From Actinomycetota bacterium (GTDB lineage: Bacteria; Actinomycetota; Actinomycetes; Streptosporangiales; Streptosporangiaceae), in contig PMSU01000130.1 of the NCBI GenBank assembly GCA_003168255.1, positions 18,464-82,463 on the forward strand: 64,000 nucleotides of DNA, written 5' to 3'. The notes below the pieces were generated by a model that saw only the letters and a program-made list of their open reading frames with translations, ran no database searches and was not told the origin of the DNA. Made by a program: the position numbers and the translations under genes. Positions 11,237 through 18,827 of this stretch are shown here, in pieces; within the stretch, counting starts at the first letter, position 1, and each line of letters starts with the position of its first letter.

Positions 11237-11246
11237 AAGAGTGCGG

Positions 11247-11296
11247 GCCGCCGGCGCCGGTCCCGACCCCTCCACGGGACGCGCGGCGCCGGCGGC
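11247..11296. terminator. Bidirectional terminator between convergent genes
   Basis: GCCGCCGGCGCC (11247-11258) pairs perfectly with GGCGCCGGCGGC (11285-11296), and GTCCCG (11260-11265) pairs with CGGGAC (11275-11280). The 18 base pairs sit between the convergent tetR and GGDEF-like genes. Confidence 0.7.
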
Positions 11297-11297
11297 G

Positions 11298-12089
11298 TCA
11301 GCGGGCCAGCCCGTCGAGGAGGCGCAGTGCTTCCTCGTGCTGGGCGGGCGGCTTGAGCAGCCGGAGCCGGGTGCCGTGCGCGGCGGTCAGGCTGCGGCGC
11401 AGGCCGGTAGCGCGAAACGGGAGTTCCGGGACGGCGCGTACCAGGGCGATGGCGCGGCCGGATGCGGCAAGCGACAGCGTTTCGCCGCCAGGAAAGGCGG
11501 CCCTGAGGTCATTGCTGACGAGAAGGATCACCGACAGGCGGTCCCACGGGTCCAGCCGGTGCGGTAGGTCCGCGACCAGGAGCCGGTGGGAGTCGGCTGC
11601 GCAACTGCCCGCCTGCCGTGCCTCGCGGTACACCTCGCCAAGGCGCGTTCGCAGGTAGGGCATGGTGGCAAGACCGGTGAGCGGGTCCTCGCAGGTGCCC
11701 TCGGACATCCTGGCCAGCCCTGCTTCCGCCCACCCCTCGGCCAGCGGCCTGACAAGCTCGCCCGGCGGTTCCCCGCCATCCAGCACGAAACACAGCGCGG
11801 CCAGGTCCGTCAGGGTCTCGCCGATCCCGACCCCGGCCCGCGCGCGTTCCCGGCCGAGCATGCCGCAGGCAGCCGCCAGCCCGGTGCCGCGCCAGGCAGC
11901 AGCCGCGACCGTGTCGACCGCGGTCACTTGCCAGTCGTCGTCGGCGGCCCAGCCGCAGGCCATGCTTTGCCGCCGCCACGCCTCGCAGAGTCGGATCACG
12001 CCAGGTACGTCGCTGAGACGGATGCCCGCGGTAGCGCCAGCGCGTATGCTGCGCTCCCAGTCTGTGCGACCGGCGTCGTCCGACGTCAT
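11298..12089 (-). CDS. Degenerate GGDEF-domain-like protein
   Basis: 263 residues with no membrane segment. The middle contains EDPLTGLATMPYLRTRL near residue 135, which resembles the DxLTGLxNRxxFxxxL helix that opens diguanylate cyclase domains. The following strand LLVADLPHRL is in the place of the metal-binding DxD strand, but the GGDEF motif itself is absent; ASGRAIALV occupies that position. It is therefore unlikely to make cyclic di-GMP and may be a nucleotide-sensing or purely structural relative. ATG at 12089 has GGAGG 11 bases upstream; the longer frame to 12221 runs through a hairpin region. Distant homology only; unsure. Confidence 0.7.
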   Translation of the reverse strand: MTSDDAGRTDWERSIRAGATAGIRLSDVPGVIRLCEAWRRQSMACGWAADDDWQVTAVDTVAAAAWRGTGLAAACGMLGRERARAGVGIGETLTDLAALCFVLDGGEPPGELVRPLAEGWAEAGLARMSEGTCEDPLTGLATMPYLRTRLGEVYREARQAGSCAADSHRLLVADLPHRLDPWDRLSVILLVSNDLRAAFPGGETLSLAASGRAIALVRAVPELPFRATGLRRSLTAAHGTRLRLLKPPAQHEEALRLLDGLAR

Positions 12090-12160
12090 GGCAGCCCGAC
12101 CCTCCTCATGCCGAGCCTCTCGGCTAGGCGGTAGCTCAATATTTCGATGGCGCGGCGGCA

Positions 12161-12239
12161 GCCGCCCCGGCCGAACCGAAGTCCAGGCATCCGTCTCAGG
12201 CCATGACGGAGGCCTGGACATCGGCCCGGCCGGGGCGGC
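12161..12239. other. Nested long hairpin
   Basis: Three nested arms pair: GCCGCCCCGGCCG (12161-12173) with 12227-12239; GTCCAGGC (12181-12188) with 12212-12219; CCGTC (12191-12195) with 12205-12209. That is 26 perfect base pairs in 79 bases. It could be a leader structure, a terminator of antisense transcription, or a cruciform site. Confidence 0.65.
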
Positions 12240-12339
12240 ACGCCGACCGCCTCACCGGTGGTAGGACCCGCCAGCCCCGGTGATGGCAGGACCCGCCGCC
12301 AAACTGATGACGGCGAAGTAGTGTCCGCATGACGCGGAA

Positions 12340-12358
12340 TACGGAATGATTTTCCGTA
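12340..12358. promoter_or_regulatory. Inverted repeat upstream of the sigma fusion gene
   Basis: TACGGAA-N5-TTCCGTA, perfect 7-bp arms, ending 31 bases upstream of the GTG start. Position and form fit a dimeric regulator site; the regulator is unknown. Confidence 0.5.
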
Positions 12359-12389
12359 GCTTCCGGCAACCGGTATGGGACGGTGAGTA

Positions 12390-15300
12390 GTGGGCGACCC
12401 GGAGTCCGGGCAGACGCTCATCAGCGATGCCGAGTTGATCGCTGCGATCAAGTCCGGCGACATGGCGGCGTACGGAGACCTCTACCGCCGTCATGTGGCC
12501 GCTGCGCAGGGCCTGGCGCGCCAGCTCATGCGCGGTCCTGCCGAGGTGGATGACGTCGTAGCCGAGACTTTCTCCAAGGTGCTCGACCTGATGCGGCGCG
12601 GCGGCGGGCCGCAGGATGCGTTCCGTCCGTACCTGCTCACATCCGTCCGCCGGGTGGCCTACGACCGATACCGCGGCGAGCGCAGGAACGTCGTAACCGA
12701 CGAGATTGAGGCATTCGACCCAGGCCAGCCCTTTATCGACCCCGCCGTGGCTGGCCTGGAGAGGTCCCTGATCGCTCGAGCGTTTCTTTCCTTGCCCGAA
12801 CGCTGGCGGGCTGTCCTCTGGCACACCGAGATCGAAGGCGCGAAACCAGCAGACGTCGCGCCGCTACTCGGGCTCACCGCCAACGGTGTCGCGGCACTGG
12901 CCTACCGGGCGCGGGAGGGGCTGCGGCAGGCTTACCTACAGATGCACCTGTCTGGGGTTGCCCGCCAGGAGTGCCGTCCGATAGTCGACAAGCTCGGTGC
13001 CTTTGTCCGCGGCGGACTGTCCGCCCGGGAGGCGAAGGCGGTCTCCGACCACCTGGACGGGTGCGAGGACTGCCGCGGCGTCTATGCCGAGCTTGCCGAT
13101 GTCAACGTGGCGCTGCGGGGCCTGGTGGCACCCATATTCCTGGGCCCGGTTGCGGCCGCGTACCTCGCTGCCATGTCCGCGAAGGGTGGCGCGGCCGTCG
13201 CCTGGATTGTCACTAAAGTGCTCTGGATTCGGCACGCGCCCAAGCAACAGCAGGCTGCGATGGCCGGCGGGGTGGCCGCGGCGGCCGCGGCGATCGCGGT
13301 GGCGCTGGCACTGGCCGGGCACGGCATGCCCGCTGCGGCCAGGCATCATCGGGCGGCCGCCCCGGCGTCGCCCGGCAGCACTCCTGTCGCGGCACCCGCG
13401 CCGGGCAGGCACGTCCCGCCCGTCCCGGCTGCCAATGTGCCGCTCCAGGCGCACGTCTCGCCCGCCAAGCCCGGCAAGCCCGGCAAGCCAGGAAAGACGC
13501 CCCCGCCGTCATCCACCCCGCCGCCCTCGCCCGTGACGCTCAGCACGCAGGTAGCCCCGGTTGGCGCCCTGCTGCGGGGCACGACAGGAATGCTCACCTT
13601 CACGGTGACAAACACCGGCAGCCAGAGCGTCAGTGACCTGTCGGCCAGCATCAGGCTGCCGTCCGGAGTCTCATACCTGGGCGGCGGGAGCCTGGGCATG
13701 GACGCGCCGCTGGCCGCCGCGGCCCCGGGAGGCTGGAACTGCGGTGCCACTGCTGCGGGGGCCGGCTGCACGCATGGGCCGCTCGGGCCTGGCCAGACGA
13801 CGAAGAGCTACCTGGAAGTGGCCGTCGGCCAGGACGCCGCGTTCGGCGTGCCGCCAACGATCTCGGTGAACTTCGGCGGGCGAAGCGTGACCGCCACCGC
13901 CGCAAGCGGCGTGGTGTCGTCGGGCCTGCCAGCGCGGTTCGCGGCCAACGGCAGGCTGGACACGATCGTCGCGGGCAACACGCTGCCGCAGTGCTGGTGG
14001 TGGGATTTCGGCTGGCATCCGCCATCGAGCTCGGCGGAGGTCGCGGTCACGGGAAACGTACTCTGGGCGGGACTGTACTGGTCGGGTTCCGGATACCAGT
14101 CGCACCCCGAGATCGACCTCAGAGGTCCTCGCGGGGGCTCCTACCAGGCGATCGGCGCGAACGACGCAGGCAGTGCTTATCTGGACGGCTATCCCGTCTA
14201 CCAGGCGTACGCGAACGTGACCAGCATGGTTCAGGACAATGGCGGCGGCGCATGGCAGGCGCAGGTTCCGACGGATGAGTACGATCCTGCCGCCGATTCC
14301 GGCTGGACCCTCGTAGTCGTTGCCGAGGATCCCGCCGCCCCTGTTGGCCAGGCTGTGGTGGTGGACGGCGCGCACGCCGTCAGTGCGGCGGATCCGTGGT
14401 TCAACGTCCCGCTCAATGGCTTGCTCCCGGCGGGCGCGGACGCCGGCATACAGGTCGTGACCTGGGATGGCTTCGGGTCCAGCAGCGATCCCACTCTCAC
14501 ATCGCGGCACGAGACGCTGGCTGCGGAGCCGGCCGTTGAGCTGAGCGCGAGCGGCGAGCCCTACCTGGTGGGGGTCGTCGCAGCTACCACCTCAGCGGAC
14601 AGCACGCAGAGCGGCCCGCCCCCCAATGGCGGCTCGGCCGACCTGTGGTGGGATCGCGGGCGGGTCGGCGCGGCGGGAGACGCCGCCCGGCAGGACGGCG
14701 CGGCGGGAGATACCGCCCAGCAGGTTGGCGTGGCGGGAGACGCCGGTAAGCAGGTTGGCGTGGCGGGAGATGCCGGCTGGCCGGTCGGCGTTGCCGGGTA
14801 TCACGGCTGGCCGTTGGCTGGATGTAGCTGGTTCGGCGGCCGGTCGCCCGCCGGGCCCACGGCCGTAAAGAGCGTTAGCGGCAATTCGAACGACAGCGCC
14901 CCGGCCGACGGCTCGAACGGCACGTCAGGGGCGGGTAGCCCGACTGGCCACCAAGCTGGCAGCAGTGGCAGCGGCGGCTCAAAGCCCGGCCAGGATCCGC
15001 CGCTCCCGCACCGGGTCAAGCCCGATCCCTGCCCGCTGTGCAAACTCGCCCACTGGCTGGGCTTTGGCGGCAGCGTCGCGGTACAGCCAGCGCCAGGTGT
15101 CCCGGACGGTGTCGGCCAGCGGCCGGTATCGCAGCCCGGCCACCCTGGCGCGCTCACCGGAGGCCTCCCAGATGCCCGCCAGCTCGGGGATGTCAGGGGC
15201 CCACATAGGAAGCTCGGTGTTGGGCTCAATGCCCGCGGCAAGCAGCACGTCGTCGGGCGCCCAGACGAGCTCGGCGATCACCCCGGAGTTTGCGCGGACC

Positions 15301-15551
15301 GCGTCGACGCAGGCGTGCAGAAGCTGGCCGAACGTACATCCGCGAGGCCCGGGAACATTGACGATCCCGGCGATCCCGCGCCGGATGCTGTCCACCATCC
15401 AGGCCGCGAGGTCGCGGGCATCGGTCAGCCGGACCGGTCTGCCGGGATCGCCGGGGGCCAGCACGCGGCCGCCGCGTGCCAGCCTGGCCAGCCACCACGG
15501 CAGCCCGCCCACGTCGTCGTGCGGGCCCGCGATAATGCCAGGACGCACTAG
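12390..15551 (+). CDS. ECF sigma factor fused to zinc-finger, membrane anchor and extracellular region
   Basis: One open frame of 1053 codons. Residues 25-100 look like sigma region 2 and 128-186 like region 4 (LPERWRAVLWHTEIEG ... LLGLTANGVAALAYRAREGL). Residues 195-230 resemble an anti-sigma zinc finger with His221, Cys225 and Cys228. A hydrophobic helix at about 287-310 should cross the membrane; a Pro/Ala/Lys-rich spacer (313-385) follows, then a beta-rich DUF11-like domain (about 385-505) and a further Trp/Gly-rich beta domain to about 740. A five-copy decapeptide repeat starts at residue 760. Some actinobacterial ECF groups carry such extensions. The last 191 codons lie antisense to the epimerase gene, so the real end is doubtful: a frameshift before 14979 is possible. 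Start GTG at 12390 has GGTGAG close upstream. Confidence 0.75.
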   Translation: MGDPESGQTLISDAELIAAIKSGDMAAYGDLYRRHVAAAQGLARQLMRGPAEVDDVVAETFSKVLDLMRRGGGPQDAFRPYLLTSVRRVAYDRYRGERRNVVTDEIEAFDPGQPFIDPAVAGLERSLIARAFLSLPERWRAVLWHTEIEGAKPADVAPLLGLTANGVAALAYRAREGLRQAYLQMHLSGVARQECRPIVDKLGAFVRGGLSAREAKAVSDHLDGCEDCRGVYAELADVNVALRGLVAPIFLGPVAAAYLAAMSAKGGAAVAWIVTKVLWIRHAPKQQQAAMAGGVAAAAAAIAVALALAGHGMPAAARHHRAAAPASPGSTPVAAPAPGRHVPPVPAANVPLQAHVSPAKPGKPGKPGKTPPPSSTPPPSPVTLSTQVAPVGALLRGTTGMLTFTVTNTGSQSVSDLSASIRLPSGVSYLGGGSLGMDAPLAAAAPGGWNCGATAAGAGCTHGPLGPGQTTKSYLEVAVGQDAAFGVPPTISVNFGGRSVTATAASGVVSSGLPARFAANGRLDTIVAGNTLPQCWWWDFGWHPPSSSAEVAVTGNVLWAGLYWSGSGYQSHPEIDLRGPRGGSYQAIGANDAGSAYLDGYPVYQAYANVTSMVQDNGGGAWQAQVPTDEYDPAADSGWTLVVVAEDPAAPVGQAVVVDGAHAVSAADPWFNVPLNGLLPAGADAGIQVVTWDGFGSSSDPTLTSRHETLAAEPAVELSASGEPYLVGVVAATTSADSTQSGPPPNGGSADLWWDRGRVGAAGDAARQDGAAGDTAQQVGVAGDAGKQVGVAGDAGWPVGVAGYHGWPLAGCSWFGGRSPAGPTAVKSVSGNSNDSAPADGSNGTSGAGSPTGHQAGSSGSGGSKPGQDPPLPHRVKPDPCPLCKLAHWLGFGGSVAVQPAPGVPDGVGQRPVSQPGHPGALTGGLPDARQLGDVRGPHRKLGVGLNARGKQHVVGRPDELGDHPGVCADRVDAGVQKLAERTSARPGNIDDPGDPAPDAVHHPGREVAGIGQPDRSAGIAGGQHAAAACQPGQPPRQPAHVVVRARDNARTH
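14667..14816 (+). repeat. Five 30-bp repeats encoding a decapeptide
   Basis: Five in-frame units of the form G-x-A-G-D-x-x-x-Q-V (first GAAGDAARQD, then GAAGDTAQQV, GVAGDAGKQV, GVAGDAGWPV, GVAGYHGWPL). The period keeps frame, as expected of a low-complexity extracellular stalk or wall-spanning segment. Confidence 0.8.
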
Positions 15552-16001
15552 GAGATGCCTGCCGGGGAAAGCCGCAGCCACGGCCCGTTCGGAACCTGAC
15601 TTGACCTGGCCGTACCCCAGCGATTCCACGTCGCCCTGGGCGTCGGGGGAGCAGTCGTAAGTCGGCGATCCCTCGGTCACCGGCTCTCTCGGACGGCCGG
15701 AATACACCGCCAGGCTGGACACGTAGGTGTAGTGACCCACATGGCCTGCGAGCAGCCTGGCGGATGCGGCCACGTGCGCCGGAGCCAGCACCGAAGTGTC
15801 GATGACCGCGTCCCAGCCACGGTCAGCCAGCGCGAGCATGTCCTGCGGTCGGGTCCTGTCCCCGTGCAACGCCTTGGCGCCAGGCCGGGGCTCGCCGTGC
15901 TGCCCTCTGGTGAAGGTCGTCACGTCGTGTCCGCGCGAGACTGCCTGATCGACGATGGCTGGTCCGACGAACCGGGTGCCTCCCAGCACGAGAATCCGCA
16001 T
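14979..16001 (-). CDS. NAD-dependent epimerase/reductase-like protein
   Basis: Extended short-chain-dehydrogenase-like protein of 340 residues. The N-terminus MRILVLGGTRFVGPAIVDQA has the GxxxxxG dinucleotide fold typical of the epimerase/isomerase superfamily; DTSVLAPAHVAASARLL and VSSLAVYSG follow in the expected places. I see no clean YxxxK dyad: the corresponding segment is around SLGYGQVKSGSERAV, where Tyr and Lys are four residues apart, so YGQVK may serve. The C-terminus FAQRAGIGLDPVRERRILAGL looks genuine. Start ATG at 16001 without a strong ribosome site. It overlaps the 3' part of the sigma fusion frame on the other strand. Substrate unknown; nucleotide sugar is likely. Confidence 0.88.
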   Translation of the reverse strand: MRILVLGGTRFVGPAIVDQAVSRGHDVTTFTRGQHGEPRPGAKALHGDRTRPQDMLALADRGWDAVIDTSVLAPAHVAASARLLAGHVGHYTYVSSLAVYSGRPREPVTEGSPTYDCSPDAQGDVESLGYGQVKSGSERAVAAAFPGRHLLVRPGIIAGPHDDVGGLPWWLARLARGGRVLAPGDPGRPVRLTDARDLAAWMVDSIRRGIAGIVNVPGPRGCTFGQLLHACVDAVRANSGVIAELVWAPDDVLLAAGIEPNTELPMWAPDIPELAGIWEASGERARVAGLRYRPLADTVRDTWRWLYRDAAAKAQPVGEFAQRAGIGLDPVRERRILAGL

Positions 16002-16160
16002 GGAGTGACATTCTGCCGATCCTCGTCGAATTCGCGGAACGGCTTACGCCGTGAGCGGACTTGAATACCCTGGAGATCGCCCACAGGCCGCAACCCAGAC
16101 CCGCGGGATGGGCGGGCTGGGGCACTGGAAGCGTCTCGCATCGAGGAAGGACGGTGTCGG

Positions 16161-18008
16161 GTGGACCGCTGCGCGCTGTTCGTGGACGCCGGCTATGTAC
16201 TCGCCGATGGTGCGATGGCCGCCCACGGAACCAGCCACAGAGAGTCCGTTGCCTGGGACTACGCCGGGCTGCTTCAGTTCTTCGCGGGCATGGCCGCTGA
16301 CCGGACCGGGCTCCAGCTGCTGCGCTGCTACTGGTATGAGGCGTCCGTTGACGGGCGCCGGACCTCCGAGCACGACACGCTCGCCGACCTGCCCGGCCTC
16401 AAGCTGAGGCTTGGCAGGATGCGGCCGGGAAAGCGCGAGGGAGTCGAGACCGAGATCCACCGCGACCTCACCACCCTGGCCAGGAACCGCGCCATCAGCG
16501 ACGTGCTGCTGGTCAGCGCCGAGGAGGATCTCGCGCAGGTCATCGCGGATGTGCAGGACCTCGGTATCCGGGTAACCATCGTGCACATCTCGGTGGACGG
16601 TAACTGGACGGTCTCCCGCTCGCTCAGGCAGCAGTGCGACGACATCGTGGAGATCCATGGCGCGCAACTGCGGCCGTATGCGGAGCTGGTCCCCGCCACG
16701 GAGACTGCCCGCTACAACGAGCAGTACGCGGCCAGCGTCTACGGCGGCAGGCCGCTGTCCAACGGGCATTCCGCCAGCGCGGGCGGGGGGAGCCACCAGG
16801 CGCTGTCCGCGGGCTCCAGCGGGACGCACCCGGCGCCTCCGGCGATCTACACGGCCCCGGTCGTCGCCGAGTATCAGCCCCCGGCGCCATCGACCCCGAG
16901 GCGACAGTCGTCGCCGCAGCAGCCTGAGCCCGCTCCGGCCATTGACACCGGCCCGGCCGATCCAAAGCCGCGCGGCCTGCACGAGAGCCATGCAGCGGAC
17001 AGCCTGCCGCCGTCGACACCCCAAGGACCCCCGTCACGGCCGACCCCCCCGCGGTCGCTGCCGCCGGCCTCCCCGCGGTCGCTGCCGTCGGCCTCCCCGC
17101 GGTCGCTGCCGCCGGCCTCCCCGCGGCCGCTGCCGCCGGCCTCCCCGCGGTCGCTGCCGCCGGCCTCCCCGGGATCTCAGTCCCCCCTAGGGCAGCCCGG
17201 GCAGTCGCGGTACCCGGCACCCGCCACGGCATCCTTCCGTGAGCCAGCCCCGCAGGCCCCGCCCCCTATGACAGCCCCGCCGCCCACGCCGGACGTGTCG
17301 GCCGCGCAGGGTCCGCCCGGCCCGGCCGCAGCATCACCTCCGGCTCCGTCAGGCCAGCGCGCGGCCGCTCCGCGGCCCTCGTACGAGCCCTCGCATCCGG
17401 GGACCTTCGCTGACGCAGCGGGCGCACAGTTCTCTCCCGCTCCGCTCCCTCCCGCTCCACCCGACCCGTTCAGCAGCGCGCCGGAGAGCCTGCCGACCCG
17501 CCGCGGTTTGCCGGCCCGCGGTTCGCCGAGCCATAGTTCGCCGAGTCATAGTTCGCCGAGCCATAGCTCAGCGGGGCACAGCTCGCAGGCGTACGGCCCG
17601 CAGGGGCAGCGCGGCCCGCAGCCGCCCCGCCCGCAGCAGGCACCACGCGGTCAGCAGGCGCAGCGGCCCGTGTCGGCTCCCGGGACAGGAAGCTATGTTC
17701 CGCAGCAAGGCCCGTACAGCGCAGCTCTGCCCGGACCATCCGCCGGCTCGTCAGCCGGGGCGGCGTCGCTCACCGGCACCGTTCAGTCCGCTCACGCTGA
17801 GGGCCTGGAGTTCGGCGAGTCGGTGGCACGTGACGCCCCGGCGCTCTGGCTGGAAGCTGTCCTCGCCAGGAAGCCGCGGATGCCAACGGATCTGGAAGCG
17901 CGTCTCCTTCAGGGTTCCGCGCTGCCGATCGATTCCCTCCTACACGACGAGGTGCGGCTCGCGCTGCGCCGCGGGTTTTGGGATGCCCTTGAGCGTTCTC
18001 GCAGGTAG
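16161..18008 (+). CDS. NYN-domain (PIN-like) protein with long disordered tail
   Basis: The first 190 residues form a NYN/DUF88 domain: CALFVDAGYVLADG supplies the first acidic residue (Asp9), VETEIHRDL a second, and DVLLVSAEEDLAQVIADVQDLGIRVTIV the SxxxDL motif and following strand. Such domains are metal-dependent RNases in several systems. Residues 200-545 are Pro/Ser/Ala/Gln-rich and repetitive, so probably disordered. About 60 C-terminal residues (ESVARDAPALWLEAVLARKPRMPTDLEARLL and on) look folded again and may bind a partner. Start GTG 16161 with AAGGA upstream. The next gene, 79 bases on, encodes a helical-repeat protein, a likely partner. Confidence 0.85.
   Translation: MDRCALFVDAGYVLADGAMAAHGTSHRESVAWDYAGLLQFFAGMAADRTGLQLLRCYWYEASVDGRRTSEHDTLADLPGLKLRLGRMRPGKREGVETEIHRDLTTLARNRAISDVLLVSAEEDLAQVIADVQDLGIRVTIVHISVDGNWTVSRSLRQQCDDIVEIHGAQLRPYAELVPATETARYNEQYAASVYGGRPLSNGHSASAGGGSHQALSAGSSGTHPAPPAIYTAPVVAEYQPPAPSTPRRQSSPQQPEPAPAIDTGPADPKPRGLHESHAADSLPPSTPQGPPSRPTPPRSLPPASPRSLPSASPRSLPPASPRPLPPASPRSLPPASPGSQSPLGQPGQSRYPAPATASFREPAPQAPPPMTAPPPTPDVSAAQGPPGPAAASPPAPSGQRAAAPRPSYEPSHPGTFADAAGAQFSPAPLPPAPPDPFSSAPESLPTRRGLPARGSPSHSSPSHSSPSHSSAGHSSQAYGPQGQRGPQPPRPQQAPRGQQAQRPVSAPGTGSYVPQQGPYSAALPGPSAGSSAGAASLTGTVQSAHAEGLEFGESVARDAPALWLEAVLARKPRMPTDLEARLLQGSALPIDSLLHDEVRLALRRGFWDALERSRR
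17049..17168 (+). repeat. Five 24-bp coding repeats
   Basis: Five in-frame copies encoding PRSLPPAS (one with SA, one with PL in place) inside the disordered tail of the NYN protein. Another small Ser/His repeat (SPSHS) occurs at about 17527-17570. Confidence 0.85.
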
Positions 18009-18087
18009 ACACCGTGCCCGCCTGCCGCTCTTGCAGGCTCGCTCATTACCCGGCATTACGACCGGCCTGGAAGGGTACTTTCGCACC

Positions 18088-18807
18088 GTGGCCCAGCTGT
18101 CCCGCGAGGAGTTCGACGCCATCGAGTTCGGCGCCGCCCGCACCGGCGATCATCGTGGTGCTGCGCTGCGGATGAGCCGGCTTGCCGCGACCTGTATCCA
18201 GACCGGCGAGATGTCCCACGCCGAGGCACATCTACGGGCGGGCGAGCAGTGGCTGCTCGCCGACGACCCGGCAGCCGCGGCGAACGGTTTCCGGCGGGCC
18301 CTTGCGGATGGCGGCGGGACATTCGTCGATGCTCGTGTCTCTCTGGCCCGTGCGCTTTTCCTGCTCGGCGAGCCGGACGAGGCACGAGGGCTGATCAGGC
18401 AGCTTGAGGCCGACGGGCGCCGTGACCCGAGGCTGTGCGACCTGGTCGCGGAGCTACTTGTCGAGCAGTCAGATCTGATTGGCGCCCTTGACTGGGCCAA
18501 CACGGGGGTGGAGCTCTACCTGCCCCTGGACGCTCGTACCGGGCTACCGGTCCCGGCCGCTCCGTCCGCGCCATCGGCTCCGTCCGCATCGGTGGGCACG
18601 CCCGTCGCGGCCGCTCAGTCCGCCCCAGCTCCCGGGGGAACGCTGAACGCGTGCGCCACCGACGCGACCGAAGCCGCCGTGCCCCGGCAGGTCCCGCCGA
18701 CCGTAGACCGGGCCGAGCTGCGCATGCTGCTGAGCCTCCGCTACCGGATCCGTAACGACCTGGGACTGGCAGAGGACGGCTACGACAAGCTGCTCGACGA
18801 GTTCTAA
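18088..18807 (+). CDS. Tetratricopeptide-like helical repeat protein
   Basis: A 239-residue soluble protein. Residues 10-150 form alternating amphipathic helices of TPR type (RMSRLAATCIQTGEMSHAEAHL, AANGFRRALADGG, ARVSLARALFLLGEPDEARGLI, ELLVEQSDLIGALDWANTGVELY). An Ala/Pro linker follows, and the C-terminus RAELRMLLSLRYRIRNDLGLAEDGYDKLLDEF resembles the tail of SEC-C/TPR-type actinobacterial proteins. The frame is open back to 17695, inside the NYN gene, so I chose GTG at 18088 with AAGGG upstream. Probably co-transcribed with the NYN gene. Function unknown. Confidence 0.75.
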   Translation: MAQLSREEFDAIEFGAARTGDHRGAALRMSRLAATCIQTGEMSHAEAHLRAGEQWLLADDPAAAANGFRRALADGGGTFVDARVSLARALFLLGEPDEARGLIRQLEADGRRDPRLCDLVAELLVEQSDLIGALDWANTGVELYLPLDARTGLPVPAAPSAPSAPSASVGTPVAAAQSAPAPGGTLNACATDATEAAVPRQVPPTVDRAELRMLLSLRYRIRNDLGLAEDGYDKLLDEF

Positions 18808-18827
18808 CCGGGGGCAGACCGACGTGG

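Larger units (their letters stand above)
12090..12389. other. Divergent intergenic region upstream of the sigma fusion gene
   Basis: 300 bases between the GGDEF-like gene and the ECF fusion gene. It holds the large nested hairpin at 12161-12239, a near-duplicate GGTAGGACCCGCC / GGCAGGACCCGCC pair around 12259-12297, and a 7-bp inverted repeat at 12340-12358. I see no gene in it. Confidence 0.6.
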
